Positions 45,285 through 54,449 are shown, counted from the stretch's first letter. The stretch is 58,374 nucleotides of DNA from Sphingobacteriia bacterium (GCA_009927275.1 RFNG01000058.1:1-58374), one strand, 5' to 3'. Notes: generated by a model from the letters alone, not told the origin. Numbers and translations: made by a program.

Positions 45285-46652
45285 ATGCATTTCAAAAATA
45301 GGAGTGCTGTATATGTAATTTTACTTACTGCTTTCAGCGCGTGCAATTTTAAAGAAAAAAACCCCACGTGGACAGATGGCGTATCAGAACTTATTTATAC
45401 CAATTGCAGCCCCTGCCATAGAGATAACGGTAATGCCCCTTTTGCCTTACTCACCTATGAACAGGTAAAAGCTAAGGCCAACCGAATACACTGGGCTACA
45501 AAAACCCGCTACATGCCCCCCTGGCCAGCAGATCCAACGTACAGGCATTTTTTGTACGAGCGTGTTTTAAGCGACACACAAATTAAAATGCTCTCACTTT
45601 GGATAACATCTGGAATGCCCTGGGGCGACCGTACAATACAGCCAAAACCTCCGGATTTTCCAAATGGCTCATTTTTTAGAAAGCCCGATCTTGTGTTGCA
45701 TCTTCAACACGCCGTTAAATTATCAGGTAACGGGCGCGACAGTTTTGTTATTGCTAAATTTCCTTACCAATTACCAAAGGATACGCTACTAGATTTTGTT
45801 GAATTTGTTCCCGGTATAAAACGACGTGTTCACCATGTTAATGGTCATTTATTGAGTTATTTCCGAAATTCTGCAAATCCTTTTAAGGGTATTGAAACAT
45901 TTGGCGATTCTAAAGTTAAAAGAGATTCTGTTTACGCGGCTATGGGATTAAAATATAATGATGCACAATCACCGGATTTTCCCGTTTTAACACCCAACAC
46001 CGTTTATTATTTGCCCGGGTATTTGCCATTTGCATATCCTGACACATGGGGCGGAGTAGTATTAAAAAAAACGGGAGCCTTTTTACTAAATACAATTCAT
46101 TATGGGCCGAGTCTGCATAACCAAAGCGATTCATCGCTATTAAATGTGTTTTTTAGATCATCACCCATAAAACGTCCTTTTTCAGAAGCACAAATAGGAA
46201 GTTTTGGACTGGCGCCCGTTACACCCGATTTAATAATACCGGCAAATCAAAAACCCAAATTTACATCGGCATTAAAACTTGAAAAAAAAATAAGTTTACT
46301 TTCTGTTAATCCTCATATGCATCAAACGGGCGCTACATTTAAAGCCTACGCCCTTAAACCCAATGGAGATACGATTCCAATTATTCGAATTTTAAAATGG
46401 GATTTTCGCTGGCAGTATTACTATACTTTTGAATATCCTGTAATTTTAGATGCGGGCACCTGGATTAAACTGGAAGCTACATTTGATAATACGGCTCAAA
46501 ATCCCAATAACCCGTTTAGACCTCCGCGCACCATCACTTCTGGAAATGGTATAGAAAGCATGAAGAGCACAGAAGAAATGCTACAACTGATATTTACATA
46601 TGCACCCTACCGTAAGGGGGACGAAACACGATTTTTAAAACGCACGTTTTAA
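45285..46652 (+). CDS. Lipoprotein fusing a cytochrome-c domain to a copper monooxygenase-like domain
   Basis: A lipoprotein of 455 aa (lipobox FSAC, Cys20). Residues 30-115 hold a class I-like cytochrome c motif CSPCH (C41, C44, H45) with a Met in RYMPPWPADP. From about 135 on it resembles ascorbate-dependent type II copper monooxygenases (PHM-like), with His-rich motifs VHHVNGH and VNPHMHQTG that could bind copper, and beta-rich sequence throughout. The pairing of a haem donor with a copper oxygenase suggests an oxidative activity in the periplasm or on the cell surface; the substrate is unknown. The 3' end overlaps the convergent gene by 4 bp. Confidence 0.75.
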   Translation: MHFKNRSAVYVILLTAFSACNFKEKNPTWTDGVSELIYTNCSPCHRDNGNAPFALLTYEQVKAKANRIHWATKTRYMPPWPADPTYRHFLYERVLSDTQIKMLSLWITSGMPWGDRTIQPKPPDFPNGSFFRKPDLVLHLQHAVKLSGNGRDSFVIAKFPYQLPKDTLLDFVEFVPGIKRRVHHVNGHLLSYFRNSANPFKGIETFGDSKVKRDSVYAAMGLKYNDAQSPDFPVLTPNTVYYLPGYLPFAYPDTWGGVVLKKTGAFLLNTIHYGPSLHNQSDSSLLNVFFRSSPIKRPFSEAQIGSFGLAPVTPDLIIPANQKPKFTSALKLEKKISLLSVNPHMHQTGATFKAYALKPNGDTIPIIRILKWDFRWQYYYTFEYPVILDAGTWIKLEATFDNTAQNPNNPFRPPRTITSGNGIESMKSTEEMLQLIFTYAPYRKGDETRFLKRTF

Positions 46653-47089
46653 AGATTTAAAACAGACTTACAGCGATGAAACAAAAATGGATCGGACTTT
46701 TGAAGCATGGGAATAGATTTTAATAAAATTTCGCGATCAGATTTTTGATGTGTAGTATACCCGAGCATGGTTGGGGCATAGCGCTGTAAGGTATAGCGTA
46801 TATACCGAAGCTCTATGAGAGCCGGGTACGATTGAATTAATTTTTCTAATTGGGTTTTACCTTCATTAAAATAATTCCATTTACTGTAGGGATTCCACAC
46901 ATGATTGGCCATGCTCATGTGAGCCGCTGCCGCGTATGCTCTATATACAGGCAGCTCAGACCCTTTATATTTTGAATACACCAACTTACACAAGGCCGCA
47001 TTGGATTCAAAATGTGAAAATCCAAATCGGGGATTGCTGAGGGTGTCGGGCGGAAACACTGCCATACTAAGCCACAACAAGGCAAACAT
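46649..47089 (-). CDS. Secreted hypothetical protein in the carotenoid operon
   Basis: A protein of 146 aa with a hydrophobic N-terminus (MFALLWLSMAVF) that looks like a short signal peptide. The rest is helical and basic (AAAAHMSMANHVWNPYSKW, ELRYIRYTLQRYAP, HRCKSVLNL). I do not recognise a named family. Similar small genes occur beside crtB/crtZ in Bacteroidota carotenoid clusters as I recall, but with no known function. It is 2 nt downstream of crtB on the same strand, so it belongs to the crtI-crtB transcript. It overlaps the convergent copper-enzyme gene by 4 bp. Confidence 0.65.
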   Translation of the reverse strand: MFALLWLSMAVFPPDTLSNPRFGFSHFESNAALCKLVYSKYKGSELPVYRAYAAAAHMSMANHVWNPYSKWNYFNEGKTQLEKLIQSYPALIELRYIRYTLQRYAPTMLGYTTHQKSDREILLKSIPMLQKSDPFLFHRCKSVLNL

Positions 47090-47091
47090 GG

Positions 47092-47928
47092 TTATAGTAA
47101 ATTAAGTGAATTGCGCAGGTAACTGCTGGCAAATAAAACGGCTTTTTGAGGGTTTGGAATTCGAATACGCTTTTGCATGATTTGCCGCGCTTGAGTGTTT
47201 CGGATTTTGTTAAACAAAGAGCGGTAATATATATAAGCTACATAAACTCCCAATCGCGCCTTTTTGGGTAGTTTTAAAATACCCTCCATGCCATGATCAA
47301 AGTCTTTTTCTATATCACGTTCAATACAGGCTTTATCAGATTCAGTCATGGATTCTAAATTAACACCCGGAAAATAAACACGACCTAAAACAGCGTAATC
47401 GGCTTTTAAATCACGTAAAAAATTTATTTTTTGAAAGGCTGAACCCAATGACATGGCGTTGGGTTTTAATTGTTCGTATAACTTGGCATCCCCCATGGTA
47501 AATACCTTTAAACACATTAACCCAACCACTTCGGCAGAACCCAAAATATAGGCTTTATAACTGGATTCATCATGTGCCGTTTGGTGCAGATCCATGGACA
47601 TGCTATTTAAAAAGGTTTCTATTAAATCCATATCAATTTGAAAGGTGTTAACCACCTGCTGAAAATGATTTAAAATGGGATTTGTACTTATGCCACGGGC
47701 AATACTTGTATACGTATCTTGCGTAAACTCACGCAATAAATCGGATTTGGGGTAATTATGAAAACTATCAACAATTTCATCTGCAAGCCGAACAAAACCA
47801 TAAATACCATGAATGGGATCTTGAATACCACGATCTAAAAAACGAATACCCAAACTAAAGGATGTGCTGTAAGAGGCGGTTACAATGCGGCTGCTGTCTC
47901 TGGAAACGGCATCAAAAATGGATTTCAT
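47092..47928 (-). CDS. crtB: 15-cis-phytoene synthase
   Basis: Condenses two geranylgeranyl diphosphates to phytoene, the first committed step of C40 carotenoids. The 278 aa carry both Mg-binding Asp-rich motifs: DEIVD (50-54) and DLKAD (173-177, within FLRDLKADY). The substrate-binding YIYYRSLFNKI region follows. It starts 16 nt after the crtI stop. A half-site TTTTTGTTTAA (47934-47944, minus strand) that matches the operator arms between crtI and crtD sits just before its ATG. Confidence 0.95.
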   Translation of the reverse strand: MKSIFDAVSRDSSRIVTASYSTSFSLGIRFLDRGIQDPIHGIYGFVRLADEIVDSFHNYPKSDLLREFTQDTYTSIARGISTNPILNHFQQVVNTFQIDMDLIETFLNSMSMDLHQTAHDESSYKAYILGSAEVVGLMCLKVFTMGDAKLYEQLKPNAMSLGSAFQKINFLRDLKADYAVLGRVYFPGVNLESMTESDKACIERDIEKDFDHGMEGILKLPKKARLGVYVAYIYYRSLFNKIRNTQARQIMQKRIRIPNPQKAVLFASSYLRNSLNLL

Positions 47929-47944
47929 AATGGTTAAACAAAAA

Positions 47945-49423
47945 TCAGTTTAAAAAGTTCATAACCTGTTCGGCCGCCAGTTTTCCTGAAATTAATGCCG
48001 GTGGTACTCCGGGGCCGGGCACGGTAAGTTGGCCCGTAAAATACATGTTTTTAATACGTTTATGGCGTAAAGCCGGTTTTAAATGGGCGGTTTGCATCAA
48101 GGTATTGGCCAGCCCATACGCATTACCTTTAAAAGCATTGTAATCTTTAACAAAGTCTAAAGGAAGATAATTTTTACGGTATACAACATGGGGTCGAATA
48201 TCTAAACCGGTTTTAGCGGCAATCCGCTTACAAACCAGATTAAAGTAAAATTCAATATCCGGCGTTGTATGGTCTAAACCTGGCGCCACAGGAATTAAAA
48301 TAAAACAATTTTCATGTCCTTCGGGCGCGGCCCCGGGGTCTGTTTTAGAGGTGCAACTTAGGTAAAATAATGGAGCTTTAGGCCATTCGGGTGTATCATA
48401 AATGGATTCGGCATGGGCATTAAATGCAGTATCAAAAAATAAATTATGATGCAGCACACCTGGAATTTTTGTATTTAAACCTAAATAAAAAATAATACTG
48501 CTGGGCGCCATTTTGCGTGTTTTCCAATAGCGCTCCGAGTATTGTCGGTTTTCGGGCCCTAATAGCACGCGGTCTGTAAATTCATAATCGGCGGAGGAAA
48601 TTACAGCATCAAAAGGCACAAATCCAGAATCTAATAGAATGCCCTGGCTGAGGCCATTTTGAACCCGTATGCGTTTTACATCCTGTTTGGGGTGTAAGTG
48701 CACGCCAAGCTCTTGTGCTAAAGCACTCATGGCTTTGGCGATATTTAGCATGCCGCCTTGCGGATACCATGTGCCTAAAACTAAGTCGGCGTAGTTCATT
48801 AAACTGTATAAGGCTGGGGTGTGTTGTGGTTTAGCGCCTAAAAACAAAACAGGAAATTCTAAGAGTTGAATTAAACGGGGATCTTTAAAAAACTTACGCA
48901 CATGTGCACTTAAACTTTTAAATACATCCAATTTAAAAATACCAGAAAGCAATTGCGGATCTAGTAATTCAGATATGTTAATGCCAGGCTTATAAACTAA
49001 GCTGCCAACACCAACATTATATTTGTATTGGGCTTCGGCTAAAAACGTTTTTAAATGAGCAGCACTTCCGGGCTCAATTGCCTCAAAACATGCGTATAAC
49101 TGTTCAATGTTTGCTGAAACATCAAGCGCATCCGACTCAAAAAACACCCTATACCCGGGATCAAGCCGTATAAGATGATAGTAGTTTGCTACCGATCTAT
49201 TAAAGTCATTAAAAAAACGTTCAAACACATCTGGCATCCAATACCAACTCGGACCCATATCAAACACAAAACCATTTTCGGTATAATGACGCCCGCGACC
49301 TCCAAATACGTCGTGCCGTTCATATACATGTACCTCATATCCGGCTTTTGCTAAATAGCATGCCGAAGAAAGGCCACTAAACCCACCTCCAATAACTGCT
49401 ATTTTATTTTTTGAGTTCCTCAT
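47945..49423 (-). CDS. crtI: Phytoene desaturase
   Basis: FAD-dependent CrtI-type desaturase that converts phytoene to lycopene. The 492 aa begin with the dinucleotide-binding motif IGGGFSGLSSACYLAKAGY (11-29). The family's C-terminal signature is present as YFTGQLTVPGPGVPPALISG. The gene is divergent from the crtD-like gene, with 45 bp between the two starts and an inverted repeat in between. CrtI and CrtD are paralogues: this copy, next to crtB, is the likely phytoene desaturase. Confidence 0.92.
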   Translation of the reverse strand: MRNSKNKIAVIGGGFSGLSSACYLAKAGYEVHVYERHDVFGGRGRHYTENGFVFDMGPSWYWMPDVFERFFNDFNRSVANYYHLIRLDPGYRVFFESDALDVSANIEQLYACFEAIEPGSAAHLKTFLAEAQYKYNVGVGSLVYKPGINISELLDPQLLSGIFKLDVFKSLSAHVRKFFKDPRLIQLLEFPVLFLGAKPQHTPALYSLMNYADLVLGTWYPQGGMLNIAKAMSALAQELGVHLHPKQDVKRIRVQNGLSQGILLDSGFVPFDAVISSADYEFTDRVLLGPENRQYSERYWKTRKMAPSSIIFYLGLNTKIPGVLHHNLFFDTAFNAHAESIYDTPEWPKAPLFYLSCTSKTDPGAAPEGHENCFILIPVAPGLDHTTPDIEFYFNLVCKRIAAKTGLDIRPHVVYRKNYLPLDFVKDYNAFKGNAYGLANTLMQTAHLKPALRHKRIKNMYFTGQLTVPGPGVPPALISGKLAAEQVMNFLN

Positions 49424-49429
49424 TACTCG

Positions 49430-49458
49430 TTAAACAAAACCCAGGCGCTTTTGTTTAA
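49430..49458. promoter_or_regulatory. Perfect inverted repeat between crtI and crtD, candidate operator
   Basis: TTAAACAAAA (49430-49439), a 9-nt spacer, TTTTGTTTAA (49449-49458): a perfect 10-bp inverted pair that fills most of the 45-bp gap between the divergent crtI and crtD starts. Symmetry, size and position suit a dimeric regulator that would control both operons; MerR/LitR-type light regulators do this in other carotenoid clusters. The regulator is not in the window. Confidence 0.6.
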
Positions 49459-49468
49459 TGGTTGCAAC

Positions 49469-50938
49469 ATGAACCGTGATGTAATTGTAATAGGAGCCGG
49501 TATAGGAGGGCTTACAACATCTATTTTATTAGCAAAATCAGGTTTTCAGGTGCGTGTTATTGATCAGGCGCCGTGCGCAGGCGGCAAACTTAAACAAATG
49601 CATTTAGGACCCTATCGATTCGATCGGGGGCCTTCGTTATTAACCTTACCCGAACACATCTCTGAATTGGGTGCTTTAGCAGGGTTAAAGCCATTTGACT
49701 GTTTGCGTTTGTCATCAGTAGTATATACTCAATTTGAGGACGGCACATCATTTTCAAGCGGTGCAGATGTAAATTCTTTAGCCTTAGTTTTAGATGAAGC
49801 CGGATTAGCCTCTAGTAAAACGGTTTTAAACACGTTTAAATTGGCTGCGCGCCATTACCGTATTACCGCCCCCGTGTTTTTAAAACAAAGCTTGCACCGT
49901 TGGCGTTCGTACTTTAAAATGAGTACGTTTAAAGGAATAATGCTATTTCCTATAGCTGCTGTTTTTAAAAGTATGGCAAATCAAAATGCAAGCCGGTTTA
50001 AGAATCCAAAGGCGCAACAGTTTTTTAACCGCTATGCAACCTATAACGGATCAAACCCGTATCGCGCACCGGGCTTACTTAATATGATTCCGCATTTGGA
50101 ATTTGAATGTGGCGCGTATTTTCCAAAACAGGGTATGGCGGCTATTCCTGAGTATTTGTATGAAGCGGCCTGCAAATTAGGTGTTAAATTTATATTTAAT
50201 ACCCGGGTTACCTCTGTTTTAGATTTAAACTTAAAAACTAAAGTTGTACATACAGCATCGGGTATTTTAAAGGCCTCAATACTGGTATGTAATACCGATG
50301 TTCATTTTTTTTATACGCAGCTGGCGCCACAATTAAAATATGCCCAACGTTTTAAAAAAGCTGAAAAATCAAGCAGCGCATATGTGTTTTTTTGGGGCAT
50401 AAACCGAAGCTTTGATCAATTGCAGGTGCATAATATCTTCTTTTCAAAAAATTATAAGCAAGAGTTTAGCACCATTTTTGATGCCGGTAATATTCCCGAA
50501 GATCCTACTATTTATGTTCACATAAGTGCAAAAGTCTGTTCAACGGATGCACCGAAAGGCCATGAAAATTGGTTTGTAATGGTTAATGTGCCCCATAACA
50601 GTACACAACTACCTATTTCATACGGCCCCATACTACGGCAACATGTAATAAATAAATTAAACCGCATGTTGCACACGCAGTTACAAAATCATATTGTTGA
50701 GGAAAGCACGCAAGATCCATTTACTATAGAGCGCGACACCTCATCGTTTGGAGGGTCACTGTATGGAAATTCAAGCAATTCAAAATGGTCTGCTTTTTTG
50801 CGACACCCCAACTTTAAATCAACCGTTAAGGGATTGTATTTTACAGGAGGCAGCGTGCATCCCGGAGGAGGCATTCCCTTGTGTATATTCAGCGGACATA
50901 TAACAGCGGGTTTAATTAAAAAAGATTATACAATATGA
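49469..50938 (+). CDS. crtD: CrtD-like carotenoid 3,4-desaturase
   Basis: Second CrtI-family FAD desaturase, about 489 aa, with IGAGIGGLTTSILLAKSGF near the N-terminus (8-26) and FTGGSVHPGGGIPLCIFSG at the C-terminus. The HPGGG form is characteristic of the CrtD/CrtN-like branch. Next to cruF it is best read as the 1'-hydroxy-carotenoid 3',4'-desaturase. The ATG at 49469 is chosen over TTG 49451, which falls inside the inverted repeat. The stop overlaps the cruF start by 4 nt. Confidence 0.82.
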   Translation: MNRDVIVIGAGIGGLTTSILLAKSGFQVRVIDQAPCAGGKLKQMHLGPYRFDRGPSLLTLPEHISELGALAGLKPFDCLRLSSVVYTQFEDGTSFSSGADVNSLALVLDEAGLASSKTVLNTFKLAARHYRITAPVFLKQSLHRWRSYFKMSTFKGIMLFPIAAVFKSMANQNASRFKNPKAQQFFNRYATYNGSNPYRAPGLLNMIPHLEFECGAYFPKQGMAAIPEYLYEAACKLGVKFIFNTRVTSVLDLNLKTKVVHTASGILKASILVCNTDVHFFYTQLAPQLKYAQRFKKAEKSSSAYVFFWGINRSFDQLQVHNIFFSKNYKQEFSTIFDAGNIPEDPTIYVHISAKVCSTDAPKGHENWFVMVNVPHNSTQLPISYGPILRQHVINKLNRMLHTQLQNHIVEESTQDPFTIERDTSSFGGSLYGNSSNSKWSAFLRHPNFKSTVKGLYFTGGSVHPGGGIPLCIFSGHITAGLIKKDYTI

Positions 50939-51567
50939 ATAATATTGCACGTGCGGCATTTGTCTTTTTAATTATAGTTTATACTTCGGGCGTAATTGGC
51001 ATGTGGCTGCGTCCGCAGATGTTTATACCGTATACGCCTGCCGTATTACTTATGTTTGCATTATATTTTATATATGTACATCGCCGGCTGTCGGGCAGAT
51101 TTTTTTTGGCATTGGCCGTTATGGGGGCTTTAAGTTATGCTATCGAAGTATTAGGCGTTACAACCGCTTGGGCTTTTGGAACATACCATTACGGTACGGC
51201 ATTTGGACCAAAAGCCGCAGGCGTACCTTTATGCATAAGCCTTAACTGGATTTTGGTTTTGTGTGCCTGCTGGGGATTTTGGAGCTTTTGGAAAATGCCC
51301 TTTGTGTTACAAAGCCTATTAACGGCATTACTCTGTACTTTTATAGATATCCTTATGGAGTCTTTAGCCCCTCATTTTAACTGGTGGTTTTTTTTAGGGG
51401 GTTATGCCGGTATATATAATTATTTGTGCTGGTTTTTGTGGAGCTTTACATTGGCACTAATCTTTAAATCCACATTAATGCAGGTTAAACACCCAATAGC
51501 CATGCACTGGATTATTTTAAATGGTCTTTATTTTTTAATTCTCAATCTTAAATTTGTTACGCTATGA
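50935..51567 (+). CDS. cruF: CruF-like carotenoid 1',2'-hydratase (DUF422)
   Basis: Polytopic membrane protein of 210 aa with about seven hydrophobic segments and the DUF422/CruF motifs GTYHYG and LAPHFNWW. CruF-type enzymes add water across the psi end group of lycopene- or gamma-carotene-type carotenoids, giving a 1'-hydroxyl. That group is then the substrate for CrtD, encoded immediately upstream. It overlaps crtD by 4 nt and crtZ by 4 nt. Confidence 0.85.
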   Translation: MNNIARAAFVFLIIVYTSGVIGMWLRPQMFIPYTPAVLLMFALYFIYVHRRLSGRFFLALAVMGALSYAIEVLGVTTAWAFGTYHYGTAFGPKAAGVPLCISLNWILVLCACWGFWSFWKMPFVLQSLLTALLCTFIDILMESLAPHFNWWFFLGGYAGIYNYLCWFLWSFTLALIFKSTLMQVKHPIAMHWIILNGLYFLILNLKFVTL

Positions 51568-52049
51568 GTTCCAATTTTGTAAATGCCCTAATTGTAATAA
51601 TTACATTTATAATAACTGAGTTTTCAGCTTGGGCCAATCACCGGTACATTATGCATGGTTTAATGTGGTATTTTCACAAAGACCACCATAAAAAAGATCA
51701 TAATCATAAACTGGAACGTAACGATGTTTTTTTTCTTATGTATGCTATTCCCAGCTGGTTGTGTATAATGTTTGGCATGATGCATCAGTATGCCTGGTAT
51801 ACTTGGGTGGGCTTTGGCATAGCCTTGTATGGACTGGCATATTTTATTGTGCATGATGTTATTATACACCAACGGATTAAGTGGCTGAGCAAATCTGATA
51901 ACCTATATATATTAGCACTGCGCCGTGCCCATAAAATGCACCATAAGCATCTTGAGCGCGTGCATGGCGAAAGCTTTGGCATGCTATTTATACATCCTAA
52001 ATATTTTAAAGAGGCTCGAAAATTAAAACTGCAACAGCGTGGCTCCTGA
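51564..52049 (+). CDS. crtZ: Beta-carotene hydroxylase CrtZ
   Basis: Membrane di-iron hydroxylase of 161 aa that adds a 3-hydroxyl to beta-ionone rings. The histidine motifs are intact: HRYIMH (26-31), HKDHH (38-42), HDVIIH, and HKMHHKHL. Hydrophobic segments lie at about 8-22, 54-72 and 76-96. It overlaps the crtY start by 11 nt, consistent with coupled translation of the whole crtD-cruF-crtZ-crtY set. Confidence 0.93.
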   Translation: MSSNFVNALIVIITFIITEFSAWANHRYIMHGLMWYFHKDHHKKDHNHKLERNDVFFLMYAIPSWLCIMFGMMHQYAWYTWVGFGIALYGLAYFIVHDVIIHQRIKWLSKSDNLYILALRRAHKMHHKHLERVHGESFGMLFIHPKYFKEARKLKLQQRGS

Positions 52050-53186
52050 ATGGGATTTTATAATTGTAGGTGGTGGCGCTTCAGGACTTAGCCTGGCATA
52101 TACGCTTTCAATATCTGAGTTGGCATTTAACCGGGTTTTAATTTTTGAGCCTGAAACTAAAATTGAAAACGACCGTACCTTTAGTTATTGGACAACCGAC
52201 CAACACGAGGACCCCTGGGACAGCATACTTTTTAAGACATGGAACGCATGTACGTTTAAACCACATCAAAAATCCCGTTTTGATATTTCACCATTTGTTT
52301 ACAAAACACTTCGGGCAGCTGATTTTTACAAATTTGTAAAAACACAGTTACAACAGGACACACGATTTGTAATACTTCAGCAAGCGGTAAGTAACATAGA
52401 AACCCATCAGGAGTATGGCTTAGTGTATAGTAATGGAACACCATATAAGGCGCAATGGGTATTTAACAGCGCGTATAGACATCAAACTATAATTTCATCA
52501 AAGCCCCATTTATGGCAGCACTTTAAAGGCTGGAGCATTAAAAGCACAGAACCTGTTTTTAAATTACAAAATGCCCCCATTTTTATGGATTTTACAGTTG
52601 ATCAAAAAAACGATTGCCGTTTTATGTACGTATTGCCTTATTCAAATCATAGCGCATTAATTGAATACACTGGATTTTCTGCCCATACGTGGGATGATGC
52701 AGAATACGAAGATGCGATAAAGGCATACATAAGCACACTGCAAATTTCAAATTACACCATTTTCGAACATGAGTCGGGAAAAATACCAATGTCCGCCAAT
52801 GCGTTTAAAAATCCCTACGGCGCGCGCGTAATTCCAATAGGTACGGCAGGCGGTTGTACTAAAATGTCAAGCGGTTATACGTTTGCATTTATTTTAAAAC
52901 ACAGTCATCAAATTTGTAATGCCCTGCTGAAAGGCACAACGCCCAAGCCTATAAACGCCAATGGCGTTATGAATGGTATGATAAAACACTGTTAGAAGTG
53001 TTGCAACATACTAATTACGGTGGCGCAAAACTATTTACACATTTATTTAAAATGCATACGCCCCAGCGTTTATTTAAGTTTTTAAATGAAGAGAGCACTT
53101 TTACAGACGAGCTTAAAATAATGTGGAGCATGCCGTTTAAAGTATTTATTCCTGCTGCAATGCGTGCTATAAAACATATGTTATAA
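52039..53186 (+). CDS. crtY: Lycopene beta-cyclase CrtY, frameshifted
   Basis: Flavoprotein cyclase that forms beta-ionone rings from lycopene psi ends. It begins at GTG 52039 with the nucleotide-binding IIVGGGASGLSLAY (8-21). FSYWTTD and IPIGTAGGCTKMSSGY are typical of CrtY. The frame breaks at 52963-52965: after INANG the family sequence continues RYEWYDKTLLEVLQHTNYGG only if one G is added to the GG pair. The restored protein is about 382 aa and ends at 53186 in the CrtY-like LFKFLNEESTFTDELKIM region. As written, the product stops at 52995 and lacks about 65 residues. If the frameshift is real, the strain would accumulate acyclic carotenoids. Confidence 0.88.
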
Positions 53187-53200
53187 TGGCATAACGCGTT

Positions 53201-54445
53201 TTACGCGCTTTCAGCCTCTAATGTGATAACGGTAATTTCGGGCCAAATTCCCAAACGCCCCGGATAACCTAAAAATCCTAAACCGCGATTTACATATAAA
53301 TATTGCTTGCCGTTTTGATACAGCCCGGCCCATTGTTTATAAATCCATTTTGACGGACTCCAGCGAAAACCTGGAATTTCAATTCCCAATTGCATGCCAT
53401 GGGTATGCCCGCTTAATGTAAGATCAATATCTGGAAATTCGGGCCGCACCTGTTTATCCCAATGGCTGGGATCATGACTCATTAAAATTTTAAAATGTTC
53501 GGGATTTATATTTTGATAAGCGTCATGTAGTTTACCATATTTTGGAAAATGCAAATTAGCCCCCCAGTTTTCAATACCCATAAGGCTTATACTGGAATTA
53601 CCTCTTGTAATAACTACATGGCGATTTAATAAGAGCTGCCATCCATACGAATGTTGAAGCGCTATTAAATGCTTTAAATTATCCGATTTTTCCTTGGGCG
53701 ATGGCCAGGCAACATAATCGCCATAATCGTGATTGCCTAAAACAGAATATACGCCATCGGTGGCCCTAATACGCTTAAGCACCGTATCAAAACCATGAAG
53801 CTCATCGGCTTTGTTGTTAACCAAATCGCCTGTAAATAAAATTAAATCGGGCTTTTGATTTAACATCATAGCAATGGGCGTATTTAAAATTTCAGGTGAA
53901 GTAAATGAGCCGCAATGTAAGTCTGAAATGTGTACAATAGTATATCCTGAAAACGCTGCCGGAATTTTTTTAGAACGGATTCGCACGTTATGAATGCGGT
54001 ATTTATAAGCACCGCGCACCATCCCATATATTAATCCCACAGCCGGAATGACAGTAAACGCTAAAGCCAATTGGGAAAAAAATTTAAGCCGACTTATGCC
54101 CCCCGGAACGGAACCAGCACGTGAAGGGGTAAAGCAGCGGTACAACCAACGAAAAAAACGTACCACATCATCACTTAATAAAAAAAGTGAACCCACCAAT
54201 TTGCAAAGCACCAAAATCATTACAAAGGCCATTATCCAGCGCAGCCAGCCGGGCCATGTGGGCGGCGGATATACCAGGCTGATAAGTCCCAACAGCAGCG
54301 TAAACCCTGCAATTAAATAAGCCGTATTTAAAATCCAAGTTTTTGTACGTAGCGTAAAATCCTGACTAAGCGTTTTAAGTCCTTGTAAAAAATACCATTC
54401 AATACCGGCAACTACTATAAAAAGTATTAAGGCCCTTATAAACAC
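53201..54445 (-). CDS. Membrane-anchored metallophosphoesterase
   Basis: A calcineurin-like phosphoesterase of 414 aa. The N-terminal 150 residues hold about four transmembrane segments. The catalytic domain carries the ordered metal motifs ISDLHCG, TGDLVNN, GNHDYGD and SGHTHGMQLG. It resembles YkuE/YaeI-type proteins; lipid pyrophosphates such as UDP-diacylglucosamine are known substrates of relatives, but the substrate here is unknown. The start is GTG at 54445, only 4 nt after a TACTTTTG -7 box. The gene is convergent with crtY. Confidence 0.88.
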   Translation of the reverse strand: MFIRALILFIVVAGIEWYFLQGLKTLSQDFTLRTKTWILNTAYLIAGFTLLLGLISLVYPPPTWPGWLRWIMAFVMILVLCKLVGSLFLLSDDVVRFFRWLYRCFTPSRAGSVPGGISRLKFFSQLALAFTVIPAVGLIYGMVRGAYKYRIHNVRIRSKKIPAAFSGYTIVHISDLHCGSFTSPEILNTPIAMMLNQKPDLILFTGDLVNNKADELHGFDTVLKRIRATDGVYSVLGNHDYGDYVAWPSPKEKSDNLKHLIALQHSYGWQLLLNRHVVITRGNSSISLMGIENWGANLHFPKYGKLHDAYQNINPEHFKILMSHDPSHWDKQVRPEFPDIDLTLSGHTHGMQLGIEIPGFRWSPSKWIYKQWAGLYQNGKQYLYVNRGLGFLGYPGRLGIWPEITVITLEAESA

Positions 54446-54449
54446 GGCA

